From G963666935 sp963666935 (GTDB lineage Bacteria > Bacillota > Clostridia > Christensenellales > CAG-138), in NCBI GenBank assembly GCA_963666935.1, contig OY762936.1, positions 248,001 through 312,000 of the forward strand: a stretch of 64,000 bases of DNA. The letters are read 5' to 3'. This document shows, one piece after another, positions 1 through 8,572 of the stretch. Below the pieces are notes generated by a model, which had not been told where the DNA came from, did not search any database, and worked only from the letters and a program-made list of their open reading frames with translations. Position 1 is the first letter of the stretch; each line of letters begins with the position of its first letter. The translations under genes were made by a program, and so were the position numbers.

Positions 1-1
1 C

Positions 2-226
2 AACCTTAAGCTCATGGAGGAAGGTGGCATGGCGCCGCTGGATCTGATTCACGCCGCCACAGGCCGGGGCGCCAAGGCGCTGGGCCTCTCAAACAAGCTG
101 GGCACGCTCACCCCCGGCCTTCAGGCAGACTTTCTGCTCCTCTCAAAAGATCCGGGCGAAGGCGCTTCCGCCTTCGGCGCGCTGGAAAAGGTAGTCAAAA
201 AAGGTCGGGAAGTCCCTTTGGCATAG
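2..226 (+). CDS. Amidohydrolase family protein, C-terminal end (partial)
   Basis: The reading frame is open from the left edge of the window, so only about the last 74 residues are present. The pattern LIHAATGRGAKALGL followed by GTLTPGLQADFLLL is the typical end of the metal-dependent amidohydrolase superfamily: the last helix of the TIM barrel, then return to the small beta-sandwich where the GxLxxGxxADxxxL motif sits. The metal ligands and substrate pocket lie upstream of the window, so the substrate (dihydroorotate, imidazolonepropionate, a dipeptide or another ring) cannot be decided. The superfamily call is fairly safe; the exact enzyme is unknown. It converges on murA, which is on the other strand. 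Confidence 0.6.
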   Translation, partial: NLKLMEEGGMAPLDLIHAATGRGAKALGLSNKLGTLTPGLQADFLLLSKDPGEGASAFGALEKVVKKGREVPLA

Positions 227-365
227 TTTTTATGCGCTCTGCGTCATAATTGCCAGCTGCGGGTTTTTTGCTTTGCTGATTTTTTCGCCTTTGACGTGAT
301 AGACGTGGAGCTATAACCCATTTGGGCGGCCTTGGGCGATCCTTTCGTTTCTTTATGAAAAACTA

Positions 366-396
366 AAATAAAAAAGGGCGGCGCAATGCCGCTCTT
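366..396 (-). terminator. Intrinsic terminator of murA
   Basis: Read on the minus strand, a GAGCGGC/GCCGCCC stem with a short ATTGC-type loop is followed by a run of T (TTTTTTATTTT). It begins about 20 bases past the murA stop codon, the expected place and orientation for the end of that transcript. Confidence 0.8.
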
Positions 397-417
397 TGCT
401 TTCCTCTTAATATTTCC

Positions 418-1686
418 CTATTCTTCCACCCGACGGATGTCCGCCCCCAGGGCTCTGAGCTTTTGTTCGATGTATTCGTAGCCCCGGTCAATGTAGTCGA
501 TGTTTTTAATGATGCTCTTTCCTTCCGCCATCAGCGCCGCCACAATCATGGCCGCGCCCGCCCGCAAATCCGTGGCGCAAAGAGTCGCTCCGCTAATCTT
601 TTTCACTCCCTCGATGGTAGCCGTTCGGGAGTTCAAGAGAATGTTTGCACCCATGCGCTGCAGTTCCGGCACATGGTTGAACCGCTTTTCGAAAATGTTT
701 TCCACCACGTAGCTGTTACCCGACGCAGTGGATAAGAAGGCCATCATAGGTTGTTGCAGATCCGTGGGAAATCCGGGATAAGGCAGCGTCTTGATGCTCA
801 CGCCCCGATGGAAACCGTCGGATGTGACCCTTATAAAAAAATCCCGTCCGTCGTCCCCCTCAACAACCTTGACGCCGCTCTCCATGAGCTTTGCGGAAAT
901 GGCCTCTAAGTGAATCGGAATGATGTTGTTGATCACCACATCGCCGCCGGTTGCGGCCGCCGCGATCATGAAAGTACCCGCCTCAATCTGGTCGGGAATA
1001 ATGGCGTAGGTACAGCCGTGGAGTTTGCGCCCGCCCTGAATGCGGATCAGGTCCGTTCCCGCGCCCTTGACGCTGGCCCCCATCATATTGAGGAAGTTGG
1101 CCACGTCTACCACGTGGGGTTCCTTAGCAGCGTTGGCGATAACGGTCTGTCCCGTTGCGCTTACAGCCGCCAACATAATGTTGATGGTGGCGCCCACGCT
1201 GACCACGTCCAAATAAACTTCTGCGCCGGTCAGCTCCTTTGCAGTGGCTTTTACCACGCCACCCTCGATGACGATGTTGGCCCCCAGCGCGCGCATGCCC
1301 TTGATATGCTGGTCAATAGGCCGATTGCCGATGTCACAGCCGCCGGGCAGCGCAATCTCGCAGTGCCGGTACCTGCCCAGCATGGCCCCCAGAAGATAAT
1401 AAGAAGCCCGAAGCGAACTCACCATGTCGAAGGTAATGCTGCTTTCTCGAATGCAGGAAGTATCCATCCGCATGCTGCCATCCGGTGTAAATTCCACTTT
1501 CGCGCCGATGTTGCTCAATATCTGCTCCAAGATGCGCACGTCCTCTATTACCGGCAGATTCTCAAGTACACAGCTTTCGCCTGAAAGAATCGCCGCCGGA
1601 ATAATAGCAAGCGCCGCATTTTTTGCGCCACTGATCGTAACGACGCCTTCTAGGCGGTTTTTACCATTGATTTCATAATATGCCAT
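418..1686 (-). CDS. murA: UDP-N-acetylglucosamine 1-carboxyvinyltransferase
   Basis: MurA transfers enolpyruvate from phosphoenolpyruvate to UDP-GlcNAc, the first committed cytoplasmic step of peptidoglycan synthesis. The protein is 422 residues, the usual length. Visible signatures are ISGAKNAALAIIPAA near residue 19 (substrate-binding Lys and Asn), the catalytic loop GGCDIGNRP with Cys117 (the cysteine alkylated by fosfomycin), and the C-terminal RAGAAMIVAAL motif. It follows the SpoIIQ-like gene on the same strand after a 95-base gap that contains a hairpin. In Bacillus, murAA sits beside spoIID and spoIIQ, so the neighbourhood is conserved in part. With Cys117 in place, fosfomycin sensitivity of the enzyme itself is expected. 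Confidence 0.95.
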   Translation of the reverse strand: MAYYEINGKNRLEGVVTISGAKNAALAIIPAAILSGESCVLENLPVIEDVRILEQILSNIGAKVEFTPDGSMRMDTSCIRESSITFDMVSSLRASYYLLGAMLGRYRHCEIALPGGCDIGNRPIDQHIKGMRALGANIVIEGGVVKATAKELTGAEVYLDVVSVGATINIMLAAVSATGQTVIANAAKEPHVVDVANFLNMMGASVKGAGTDLIRIQGGRKLHGCTYAIIPDQIEAGTFMIAAAATGGDVVINNIIPIHLEAISAKLMESGVKVVEGDDGRDFFIRVTSDGFHRGVSIKTLPYPGFPTDLQQPMMAFLSTASGNSYVVENIFEKRFNHVPELQRMGANILLNSRTATIEGVKKISGATLCATDLRAGAAMIVAALMAEGKSIIKNIDYIDRGYEYIEQKLRALGADIRRVEE

Positions 1687-1708
1687 CTCGTTCTCCGTTT
1701 TTTGCTTA

Positions 1709-1734
1709 AAAGGCTGTGTTTCTCACAGCTTTCC
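1709..1734 (-). terminator. Hairpin between the SpoIIQ-like gene and murA
   Basis: The minus strand reads AAAGCTGTG, loop AGAAA, CACAGCCTTTT. The short T run suggests a weak terminator or attenuator. It lies between the upstream sporulation-type gene and murA and could let murA be transcribed separately. Confidence 0.5.
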
Positions 1735-1781
1735 CATTTTAACATTTGCACAGAGCTTTGTACAGTACAATGTCTTGGGGT

Positions 1782-3059
1782 TTATTTATTCACATAATAC
1801 CGGGGATTGTATGCTTCACCGTCGATGCGCAGTTCAAACTGAAGGAATACACTATCCGCGTTTCCGCTGTTTCCAACCTTGCCGATGGCAGCCCCTTGGG
1901 CAACCGTCTGCCCCAGAATCACGCATGCGGAAGAGAGGTGTGCGTAGCGCGTCACAAATCCGTCCCCGTGGTCGATTTCCACCATAAGCCCGTAACCGCC
2001 CCGCTCCATGACGCAAACCACGGTTCCGGCGCAGCTGGCCAGCACGTCAGCATCCTCGCTCTTCGGCTTATAATCCAGCCCCAAATGCAGAACCCCGTTC
2101 CGCTCTCCGTAGTTGGAGCTCACTTCTCCGTCGATGGGGCTTACAAAGGCAAGTTCTGTGCTTTTCCCCTTTTTTCCCTCCGATTTTCCGGGCGCGTCCT
2201 CGCCGGTGATTTTGGCGGACCCCACACGAATCACCCGATCCTGGCCCTCAATCACCTGCTTCTCCGTTCCGCTGCGGGAAGTGCTCTTCTTGCCGTTAAT
2301 ATACACATTGTAACGGATAGTATCCTCTTCCCCGTCCCGGCCTTCACTGACTACAATGCGGGTGCCCTTGAGCAGGTGCGGGTCCTTTTCCTCCTTTGTT
2401 TTAAACGCCACGGTCTCGGCCGTAGTGGTCACCCAGGTGCACTGCACCTTGATGGGCGTATCCGTACGGGTGAAGCTGGCGAAAAGATCCTCATAACTTA
2501 CGATTTCTTCCGCCGTGGCATTTGGCATGGGCAAAAGCTGCACGTTCTGTGTCAGCTCCACCGTCAGCTCTCCCTCCCCTTCGGTCATAGCGGCGTAGTA
2601 CGCTTTCACTTCATCAATAAACGCATGGGCCGCCTCTTGGCTGGCCAAAATTCCGCGTACTTTGCTGTCGATGGAAATGGCGGTTGGCACATACCCGGGC
2701 ACTATCTCCACCGCCTCCTGTGGGCAAGGCGTTGCCTCCGCCGTTTCCGCAGGGTCTGTGGCGACTTCCTGCTGCTCCGCGGGTTTGGAGAGGACGGAAA
2801 CTGCGGTTTCCTTCTTTAGGTTCTGGCGCAAAAAAGGCTGTTTATAAAACAGCATCGCCGCCGCGGCTGCAATAAACAGCAGGGCACAGAAGATCAGTCC
2901 TGTCCACTGGAAAAAGCCAAATTGAATTTTTCTCTGCCGGGGCACGACCTCATAGAGGATCTTGTTTTCTTCGTCCCAAATATACCGCTGGGAGAACATG
3001 TCAAGCTCCTCCTGTGAACAGCCGCTGATTCCGCCGTCCTGCTTCTTTTTTTCTTTCAT
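1782..3059 (-). CDS. SpoIIQ-like membrane protein with degenerate LytM (M23) domain
   Basis: Numbering uses a 430-residue frame beginning at 3074. The start at 3059 (MKEKKKQDG) is preferred because GGGGAAGG precedes it at proper spacing, giving 425 residues. There is a short cytoplasmic N-terminus, one membrane helix (about 59-77), a long extracytoplasmic middle region and a C-terminal LytM/M23 domain (about 310-430). The first zinc motif HLGLD (H330, D334) and the YAH histidine (H379) are present. The usual HLHFE motif reads FLQFE, so both histidines of HxH are lost and zinc hydrolase activity is doubtful. Position beside murA and this topology resemble SpoIIQ, the forespore half of the SpoIIQ-SpoIIIAH channel. 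SpoIIQ identity is inference; degenerate M23 membrane protein is seen directly. Confidence 0.7.
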   Translation of the reverse strand: MKEKKKQDGGISGCSQEELDMFSQRYIWDEENKILYEVVPRQRKIQFGFFQWTGLIFCALLFIAAAAAMLFYKQPFLRQNLKKETAVSVLSKPAEQQEVATDPAETAEATPCPQEAVEIVPGYVPTAISIDSKVRGILASQEAAHAFIDEVKAYYAAMTEGEGELTVELTQNVQLLPMPNATAEEIVSYEDLFASFTRTDTPIKVQCTWVTTTAETVAFKTKEEKDPHLLKGTRIVVSEGRDGEEDTIRYNVYINGKKSTSRSGTEKQVIEGQDRVIRVGSAKITGEDAPGKSEGKKGKSTELAFVSPIDGEVSSNYGERNGVLHLGLDYKPKSEDADVLASCAGTVVCVMERGGYGLMVEIDHGDGFVTRYAHLSSACVILGQTVAQGAAIGKVGNSGNADSVFLQFELRIDGEAYNPRYYVNK

Positions 3060-3172
3060 GTCAGCCTTCCCCATCCCATATCTTTGTCATTTTTACACGG
3101 ATTGCGCGTTTCCTTTTTATTGAGCTGGGCCAAACAGCCATCTCTGGTTTCCCCCAGTTTACTACAAAAGGA

Positions 3173-3203
3173 AAAAAAGAGGAACCCATCGGCTCCTCTT
3201 TTC
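3173..3203 (-). terminator. Intrinsic terminator of thiT
   Basis: On the minus strand AGAGGAGCC pairs with GGTTCCTCT across a short loop and is followed by a T tract. It starts about 10 bases past the thiT stop. Confidence 0.75.
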
Positions 3204-3212
3204 ATGATTTTT

Positions 3213-3866
3213 TTACGTTTTTTTCATCAATTCCAGCGTCCGTTTTATCGGCGGCAGCATTGCCACCAGCACACAAAGCACTGTGTCCGCCCCGATGGTA
3301 ACGCCGTTGTAAACCAGCGAATACGCCCAGGCGTTGCCCCAGCCTGCCTCGGCGGCATAGGAGGCGAAGAACACCGCGCCGGAAACCGTGGAGCAGAGCA
3401 TCCGGCACAAGCCGGCCACCCCCATTCCCAGGGATAATTTCCCGGGAAATAATGACGCCAGTCCCAGGCAGCTGAAGGCTAGGATGTAGTCCAGTATCAG
3501 CTGAGCCCAGTGAATCACGTAGAAGTCCTGCACCAGCTGCAGCAGGCCGTAGGCAAGGGCGGCGGTAAAGCCGTAGATCGGGCCAAAGGCGCATGCGTAG
3601 GCCGCGATGGGCAGCATGCTGCACAAAGTCAGAGATCCGCCGTAGGGCAATGAAAACAGTTTTAAGTAGCTGAGCAAAAATGCCAGCGCCACGCTCAGCG
3701 CCCCGTATACCAGCGCCCTATTTTTGTTTTCGGTCGCCAGATGTTCGGTCTTGCGGTAGTGAACAATCCCGATCACCAGCGCCACAACCACCGCCACGGA
3801 AAGCAGGAACATCACCAGCTCCCCGCCCTCCAAGCCCTTGAGCTTTTCGAAGAGTACAAAATCCAT
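3213..3866 (-). CDS. thiT: Energy-coupled thiamine transporter ThiT
   Basis: ThiT is the S-component that binds thiamine and works with the shared ECF ATPase/T module. The start at 3866 is chosen because AAAGGAG lies just upstream; a longer open frame to 3971 runs back through the riboswitch and is not expected to be translated. This gives 217 residues with about six hydrophobic helices. The GGSLTLCSMLPI segment after a helix-breaking SLPYGG is the family signature for the thiamine site, and the aromatic-rich DFYVIHWAQLILDY stretch fits the binding pocket. A TPP riboswitch immediately upstream independently supports a thiamine role. No ECF ATPase genes are in the window. The gene also contains an exact Noc-box palindrome at 3437-3450. 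Confidence 0.88.
   Translation of the reverse strand: MDFVLFEKLKGLEGGELVMFLLSVAVVVALVIGIVHYRKTEHLATENKNRALVYGALSVALAFLLSYLKLFSLPYGGSLTLCSMLPIAAYACAFGPIYGFTAALAYGLLQLVQDFYVIHWAQLILDYILAFSCLGLASLFPGKLSLGMGVAGLCRMLCSTVSGAVFFASYAAEAGWGNAWAYSLVYNGVTIGADTVLCVLVAMLPPIKRTLELMKKT
3437..3450. promoter_or_regulatory. Candidate Noc-binding site (NBS) inside thiT
   Basis: The 14-base perfect palindrome ATTTCCCGGGAAAT is identical to the Noc-binding consensus described for Bacillus subtilis. A Noc-like protein is encoded at 29161-29991. Chance occurrence of an exact 14-mer in 64 kb is roughly 2 in 10,000. It is inside coding sequence, as Noc sites can be. Binding is inferred. Confidence 0.55.
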
Positions 3867-3886
3867 GTTTTTTCTCCTTTCCCAAA

Positions 3887-3918
3887 AGAAAAATCTCCGC
3901 GCATTTTTTCGCGGAGAT
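3887..3918 (-). terminator. Riboswitch-controlled terminator in the thiT leader
   Basis: The minus strand reads ATCTCCGCG, an A-rich loop, CGCGGAGAT and then TTTTCTTTT. It lies between the TPP aptamer and the thiT start, the usual place for an expression platform: with TPP bound the terminator should form and stop transcription. Confidence 0.8.
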
Positions 3919-3939
3919 ACGGGAATAAAACATCTCATA

Positions 3940-4024
3940 TGCACCCGCTTTCCTACGTTGGCATTACCCAAACAGGTTCAAAGGGTATATCTCAGCCCCA
4001 GTATCGACCAGAGCTCCCCTAGCG
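3940..4024 (-). ncRNA. TPP riboswitch (THI element)
   Basis: On the minus strand the leader carries the THI-box core in order: GGGGCTGAGAT, ACCCTTTGAACCTG, then GGGTAATGCCAACGTAGG. These are the conserved thiamine pyrophosphate aptamer segments. A closing helix is formed by the CTAGGGGAGC side. It is followed by a terminator hairpin and then thiT, so TPP should repress transporter expression. Confidence 0.93.
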
Positions 4025-4092
4025 GAAAATATTCTCTTTTGCTTTCCGGCAATTATATCACATATATTTTCCCGTTACAAGCGTTGTTTTCC

Positions 4093-4121
4093 TTGTTTTT
4101 TTCATGTGCTTGCGATATAAT
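4093..4121 (+). promoter_or_regulatory. Sigma-A type promoter of typA
   Basis: TTGTTT and TATAAT are separated by 17 bases, with the -10 element 37 bases before the typA start codon. It is divergent from the thiT riboswitch leader. Confidence 0.65.
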
Positions 4122-4158
4122 ACGAAGCTGTGCTATTTATAGAAGAAAGGCGAACAAC

Positions 4159-5984
4159 ATGGCAAATGAAAAATTGAGAAACATCGCCATCATCGCGCAT
4201 GTGGATCACGGCAAAACCACGCTTGTGGATCAACTATTGCGCCAGAGTGGCGTGTTTCGTGCCAACGAGCTGCTGAAGGACCGCGTGATGGACTCCGGAG
4301 ATCTGGAGCGCGAGCGCGGCATTACCATACTTTCCAAAAATACCGCTGTTAATTACAACGGCTACCGCATTAACATTGTAGACACGCCGGGCCACGCGGA
4401 CTTCGGCGGCGAAGTGGAGCGCATTCTCCAGATGGTGGATGGCGTTCTGCTTCTGGTGGACGCGTTTGAGGGCTGTATGCCCCAGACGCGCTTCGTGCTG
4501 CGCAAGGCGCTAAATCTGGGCAAAGTGCCTGTGGTGGTGGTCAACAAAGTAGATCGGCCGGGCGCCCGCCCGCAGGAAGTCGTGGACGAAACGCTGGAGC
4601 TTTTCATGGATTTGGGCGCCACCGCGGACCAGCTGGATTTCCCGGTGGTGTACGCCTCTGCGCGGGACGGCTACAGCGGTTTGGACCCGGACAATTTGGG
4701 CACGGACATGCAGCCCCTGTTTGATACCATCCTCTCGACGGTTCCCGCTCCTTCGGGCGATGCGGACGCGCCGCTGCAGATTCTGTTTTCCACCATCGAC
4801 TATGACGACTATGTGGGCCGCATCGGCGTAGGCCGCATCCTGCGTGGCACCGCCCGCCGCAACCAGATCATTACCATGTGCGGTGGCGCGGACGACCGCC
4901 GCAGGGATTTTAAGCTTACCCGCCTCTACCGCTTTGAGGGCCTCAAGCGCGTAGAAATCGAGGAAGCCTCGGCCGGTGAAATCGTGGCCATGTCCGGCAT
5001 TGCGGATCTGGCCATCGGCGAAACCGCCTGCGATCCCGAGTGTGTGGAGCCCCTGCCTTTTGTACATATAGACGAGCCCACCGTCACCATGATGTTCATG
5101 GTAAATGACAGTCCTTTCGCAGGCAAAGAGGGCAAGTATGTCACCAGCCGCAACCTTCGGACCGGCTGTTCAAGGAAGTAGAAACCAACGTTTCCATGCG
5201 GGTGGAGGAAACTGCCTCCACGGATGTTTTTGAAGTCAGCGGCCGGGGCGAGTTGCACCTGTCTATACTCATTGAAACGATGCGGCGGCAGGAATACGAA
5301 TTCGCCGTCTCCCGTCCCAAAGTCATTATGAAACGGGACGAGCGTGGAACCCTGCTGGAGCCAATCGAGGAACTCACTGTGGACGTGCCCCAGGAATACG
5401 TGGGCGCCGTCATGGAGAAACTGGGGCAGCGTAAAGCAGAGCTCATCAATATGCTTAGCGAGGAAAACGGCGACAGCACACGCCTGATCTTTTCCATTCC
5501 CGCCCGCAGCCTCATGGGCTACCGCAGCGAACTTTTGACGGATACCCGGGGCAACGGCGTTATGAGCCACATTTTTTTGGACTATGAACCGTACCGGGGA
5601 GATATTGAGGAGCGGGAGCGCGGCAGTCTGATTTGCCATGAAACCGGGGATACCTCCAGCTATGGTCTGTTTAACACCCAGGAGCGGGGCCGGCTTTTTG
5701 TGGGGCCCGGTGTGCCAGTATACGCGGGCCAGGTGGTGGGCGAATGCTCCCGCAATGAGGACATCGTAGTGAATGTGTGCAAAAAGAAGCACGTCACCAA
5801 CATGCGCGCCAGCGGCAGCGATGACGCGCTGCGCCTGACGCCCCCTTCCGTTCTTTCGCTGGAGCAGTGCCTGGAGTTCATTGCTGACGACGAGCTGGTG
5901 GAAGTGACGCCCAAGAACATCCGCATGCGCAAGCGAATCCTCAACAAAGAGGATCGCAAGAAAACCGCAAGAGAAATCGGGTAG
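4159..5984 (+). pseudogene. typA: Ribosome-associated GTPase TypA/BipA, interrupted by a one-base frameshift
   Basis: TypA/BipA is a translational GTPase of the EF-G fold involved in ribosome assembly and stress adaptation. The start at 4159 (MANEKLRN) follows GAAAGG. Domain I shows AHVDHGKTT (G1), RGITI (G2), DTPGHADF (G3) and NKVDR (G4). The first frame continues through SPFAGKEGKYVTSRNLR and stops at 5181. The second resumes in another frame as LFKEVETN and runs through GRGELHLSILIE and KPKVIM-type sequence to 5984. Restoring one G after the CGG codon at 5158-5160 gives NLRDRLFKEV, the family sequence, and a normal 608-residue protein. Both halves are otherwise well conserved, so a sequencing or assembly error is at least as likely as true inactivation. 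Confidence 0.9.
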
Positions 5985-5996
5985 TCTTCGCCTTCT

Positions 5997-6031
5997 TAAG
6001 AAAGCCGTGCACCCGTACGGCTTTCTTTTTA
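5997..6031 (+). terminator. Intrinsic terminator of typA
   Basis: AAGAAAGCCGT and ACGGCTTTCTT form a perfect stem around GCACCCGT-type loop bases, followed by TTTTA. It begins about 13 bases after the typA stop. Confidence 0.85.
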
Positions 6032-6137
6032 CTTTCCTCCCCCCCCTCCAGCGAAGAAATCTTTGCGTAAGGCTTGCAGGACTGGGAAATTGGGAGTATT
6101 ATTGGGAGTATTATTTAATAGGATTTCCATCGCACTG

Positions 6138-6167
6138 TTGGCAAAAATACAGGAAATGCTGTATGAT
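6138..6167 (+). promoter_or_regulatory. Possible promoter for ktrB-ktrA; rest of the 5985-6341 gap
   Basis: TTGGCA and TATGAT are separated by 18 bases, 175 bases upstream of ktrB. The gap also holds the typA terminator and a direct duplication of ATTGGGAGTATT near 6089-6112. The long leader might be regulatory, but I could not recognise a known riboswitch in it. Confidence 0.4.
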
Positions 6168-6341
6168 AGTGGATGATATTGAATTTGCGCATGCATGCCA
6201 CAAAGTAAGGCGGAGGGATTTAAAGTCCGCGGGATTGCGCTATGCTTAATTCCAAATCGCCGGTTGTTTGCGGCGGCGCAGATTGTATACATTGTGCGAA
6301 GCTTTGGCTGATGCTTGGGCAAGGGGACTTCGGGGGATTGG

Positions 6342-7676
6342 ATGATGAATTTTAAAAAATGGAGCGCCACGCGCATCCTGGCCGTAGGCTTCGCCGCCAT
6401 CATTTTGATTGGCGCGATCCTTCTGCGTATGCCCTTCGCCAGCAAAAGCGGAACGGCTATCCCATTTCTCAACGCGCTCTTTAGTGCCGCTTCTGCCACC
6501 TGTGTGACGGGTCTTGTGGTGTACGATACTTGGTCTCAGTTTTCTCTCTTTGGTCAGGCGGTCATCCTATTTCTCATCCAAATCGGTGGCTTGGGCTTTA
6601 TGACCGTCGCCATTCTGTTTTCCTTGGCGCTGGGCAAGCGGATCGGTCTTCGGGAACGATCGCTGTTATCCGAGGCCGTCGGCTCCATGCAGCTGGGCGG
6701 CGTCGTTAAACTGGTGCGGCGCGTCCTTATCGGCACCGCGATTTTTGAGGGGATGGGCACCTTGCTGCTGTCAATCCGCTTTGTTCCCCTCTTCGGATTC
6801 TGGTCCGGGGTTTGGTTTTCCGCTTTTCATGCCGTTTCTGCCTTTTGCAACGCCGGTTTTGACCTGATGGGCAGGCTCGCGCCGTCGTCTTCGCTGTCGC
6901 ATTTTGCGGGTGACCCGCTGGTGATTCTCACCGTGGCCGGGCTGCTGCTCATCGGCGGCATCGGCTTTGTTGTCTGGAACAACCTGGTCGAAAACCGATT
7001 TAAGCCCAGGGGCCTCCACCTCCACACCCAGGTGGCGATTGGCGCCTCCGTGGGGTTGGTGCTTATCGGCACGGTGCTGTACCTGCTGTTTGAGTACAAT
7101 GGCGTTTTTGCCGGAATGAACACGGGAGAGCGGCTACTTTCGGCGTTTTTTCAATCGGTGACACCCAGGACGGCAGGCTTTAGCGCCGTAAACACCGCCT
7201 CGCTTTCGGATCCTTCCAAGCTGACCACCATGCTGCTGATGTTCATCGGCGCTTCGCCGGGCAGCACGGGCGGCGGCGTTAAGACCACTACCATAGTGGT
7301 AGCTGCGGCGGCAGTCATCTCCTCTTTGCGCGGACGCGAAGATGTCGCCGTAAGGCGTTATCGTCTGGAGAACGATGTGATGCACCGCGCGTTTTCCGGC
7401 ATCGCCGTGTTCGTGGTTCAGGCAATTCTCGGAATGCTGATCCTCTGTGTCCAAGGCTTCGCCTTTACCGACGCCGCTTTTGAATGCCTCTCGGCCATCG
7501 GCACCGTGGGACTGACCACCGGTATTACGCCGACATTGCCCACGCTGTCCAAATTGGTTATAATCTTATTGATGTATACTGGACGCGTAGGCAGTATTAC
7601 GGTATTCTTGGCCGTTGCGCGGGCTCAAAACCATAATAAGCTGAAAAATCCCATTGGGAAAATCATTGTCGGATAA
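6342..7676 (+). CDS. ktrB: Potassium uptake protein, TrkH/KtrB family
   Basis: Membrane subunit of a Ktr/Trk-type potassium uptake system. The start is taken at ATG 6342 (MMNFKKW) after a GGGGGA motif; a TTG at 6315 would add nine residues. The protein of about 444 residues is built of four membrane-pore-membrane units. The four selectivity-filter segments are visible: SATCVTGLVVYDT, SAFCNAGFDL, TPRTAGFSAVN and SAIGTVGLTTGITP. It lacks the extra N-terminal helices of long TrkH proteins, which fits KtrB. The regulatory partner ktrA starts 13 bases downstream, so the two are an operon. Ktr systems in Firmicutes are often gated by c-di-AMP through the KtrA subunit, which is family knowledge only here. 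Confidence 0.93.
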   Translation: MMNFKKWSATRILAVGFAAIILIGAILLRMPFASKSGTAIPFLNALFSAASATCVTGLVVYDTWSQFSLFGQAVILFLIQIGGLGFMTVAILFSLALGKRIGLRERSLLSEAVGSMQLGGVVKLVRRVLIGTAIFEGMGTLLLSIRFVPLFGFWSGVWFSAFHAVSAFCNAGFDLMGRLAPSSSLSHFAGDPLVILTVAGLLLIGGIGFVVWNNLVENRFKPRGLHLHTQVAIGASVGLVLIGTVLYLLFEYNGVFAGMNTGERLLSAFFQSVTPRTAGFSAVNTASLSDPSKLTTMLLMFIGASPGSTGGGVKTTTIVVAAAAVISSLRGREDVAVRRYRLENDVMHRAFSGIAVFVVQAILGMLILCVQGFAFTDAAFECLSAIGTVGLTTGITPTLPTLSKLVIILLMYTGRVGSITVFLAVARAQNHNKLKNPIGKIIVG

Positions 7677-7689
7677 GGAGTAAAAAACA

Positions 7690-8340
7690 ATGCGGTCAAT
7701 GCTGATCATAGGCGCGGGGCGCTTTGGAAAAAATCTCGCCATCAAGTTTATGGAATTGGGCAACGAGGTGATGGTAGTAGATGTGGACGAGGACGCCATT
7801 GATAAAATCTCGCCCTTTGTCACCCGAGCGCAGATCGGGGACTGTGTGGATAAAGATGTGCTTAACGCGCTGGGAATACGCAATTTTGACGTGTGCTTCG
7901 TCTGCATCAGCGACAATTTCCAATCGTCACTGGAAATCACTTCGCTGCTCAAAGAACTAGGGGCGCAGTATGTGGTGTCCAAGTCCAATCACGACATCCA
8001 TGCGGATCTTCTCATTAAAATTGGCGCGGACGAAGTGGTATATCCGGAACGGGATATGGCCCGGCGCACAGCGGTGCGCTTCTCGGCAAAAGGCGCGTTC
8101 GACTACATCGAGCTATCACCAGAGTACGCCATCATGGAAATCGCGGTGCCCGCTTCTTGGGCGGGGCACAACATTCGTGAGCTGAACGTGCGCATAAAAT
8201 TCAACATCAGCGTGATTGGCGTGCGCAAGGGCCTCCATATCGCACCCATGATCAACACAGGGCATATTTTTACCCCCGATGAGCACATTATCGTCTCTGG
8301 CGGGCAGAAGGACATTCTCAAGATCATGGAGAAAAAATAA
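7690..8340 (+). CDS. ktrA: Potassium transport regulatory subunit, RCK/TrkA family
   Basis: Cytoplasmic gating subunit of the Ktr potassium transporter, 216 residues. The N-terminal RCK_N (Rossmann) domain has the nucleotide motif IIGAGRFGKNLA at residues 5-16 and the acidic strand end VVDVDEDAID. The second half (about 135-216) is an RCK_C/TrkA_C domain ending in DEHIIVSGGQKDILKIM. In characterised systems RCK_N binds ATP/ADP or NAD(H) and RCK_C can bind c-di-AMP. An AAGGAG ribosome site overlaps the end of ktrB, consistent with co-translation. Nothing unusual is seen. Confidence 0.93.
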   Translation: MRSMLIIGAGRFGKNLAIKFMELGNEVMVVDVDEDAIDKISPFVTRAQIGDCVDKDVLNALGIRNFDVCFVCISDNFQSSLEITSLLKELGAQYVVSKSNHDIHADLLIKIGADEVVYPERDMARRTAVRFSAKGAFDYIELSPEYAIMEIAVPASWAGHNIRELNVRIKFNISVIGVRKGLHIAPMINTGHIFTPDEHIIVSGGQKDILKIMEKK

Positions 8341-8392
8341 GACGTGGTTTGAGCAAGTAAGAAAACATCTGTCCGTTGATCGGCAGAAAACG

Positions 8393-8432
8393 AGCACCCT
8401 GGGCTTTGCCCGGGGTGCTTATTCTTTATTTT
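8393..8432 (+). terminator. Terminator after ktrA
   Basis: AGCACCC and GGGTGCT close a stem extended by GGGC/GCCC, followed by a T/A-rich tail. The rest of the gap up to parB (8433-8572) shows nothing I can assign. Confidence 0.7.
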
Positions 8433-8572
8433 ATGCCCGCTTTTGCCATGCGCTTTCTTCAATCGGCGCTGTGGCGGATGCGGATCTTCCCAAATTCGCG
8501 CGCTTGGAGGTTTTTCTTTAATCTACGCTCCCTATTGGCTCAATTGAATTTTGTTCTTCAATTCTCGTTTCC

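Noticed and set aside
5985..6341. Possible c-di-AMP (ydaO-type) riboswitch upstream of ktrB
   Set aside because: Potassium transporter genes often have one, but I could not match the conserved core segments in this leader.
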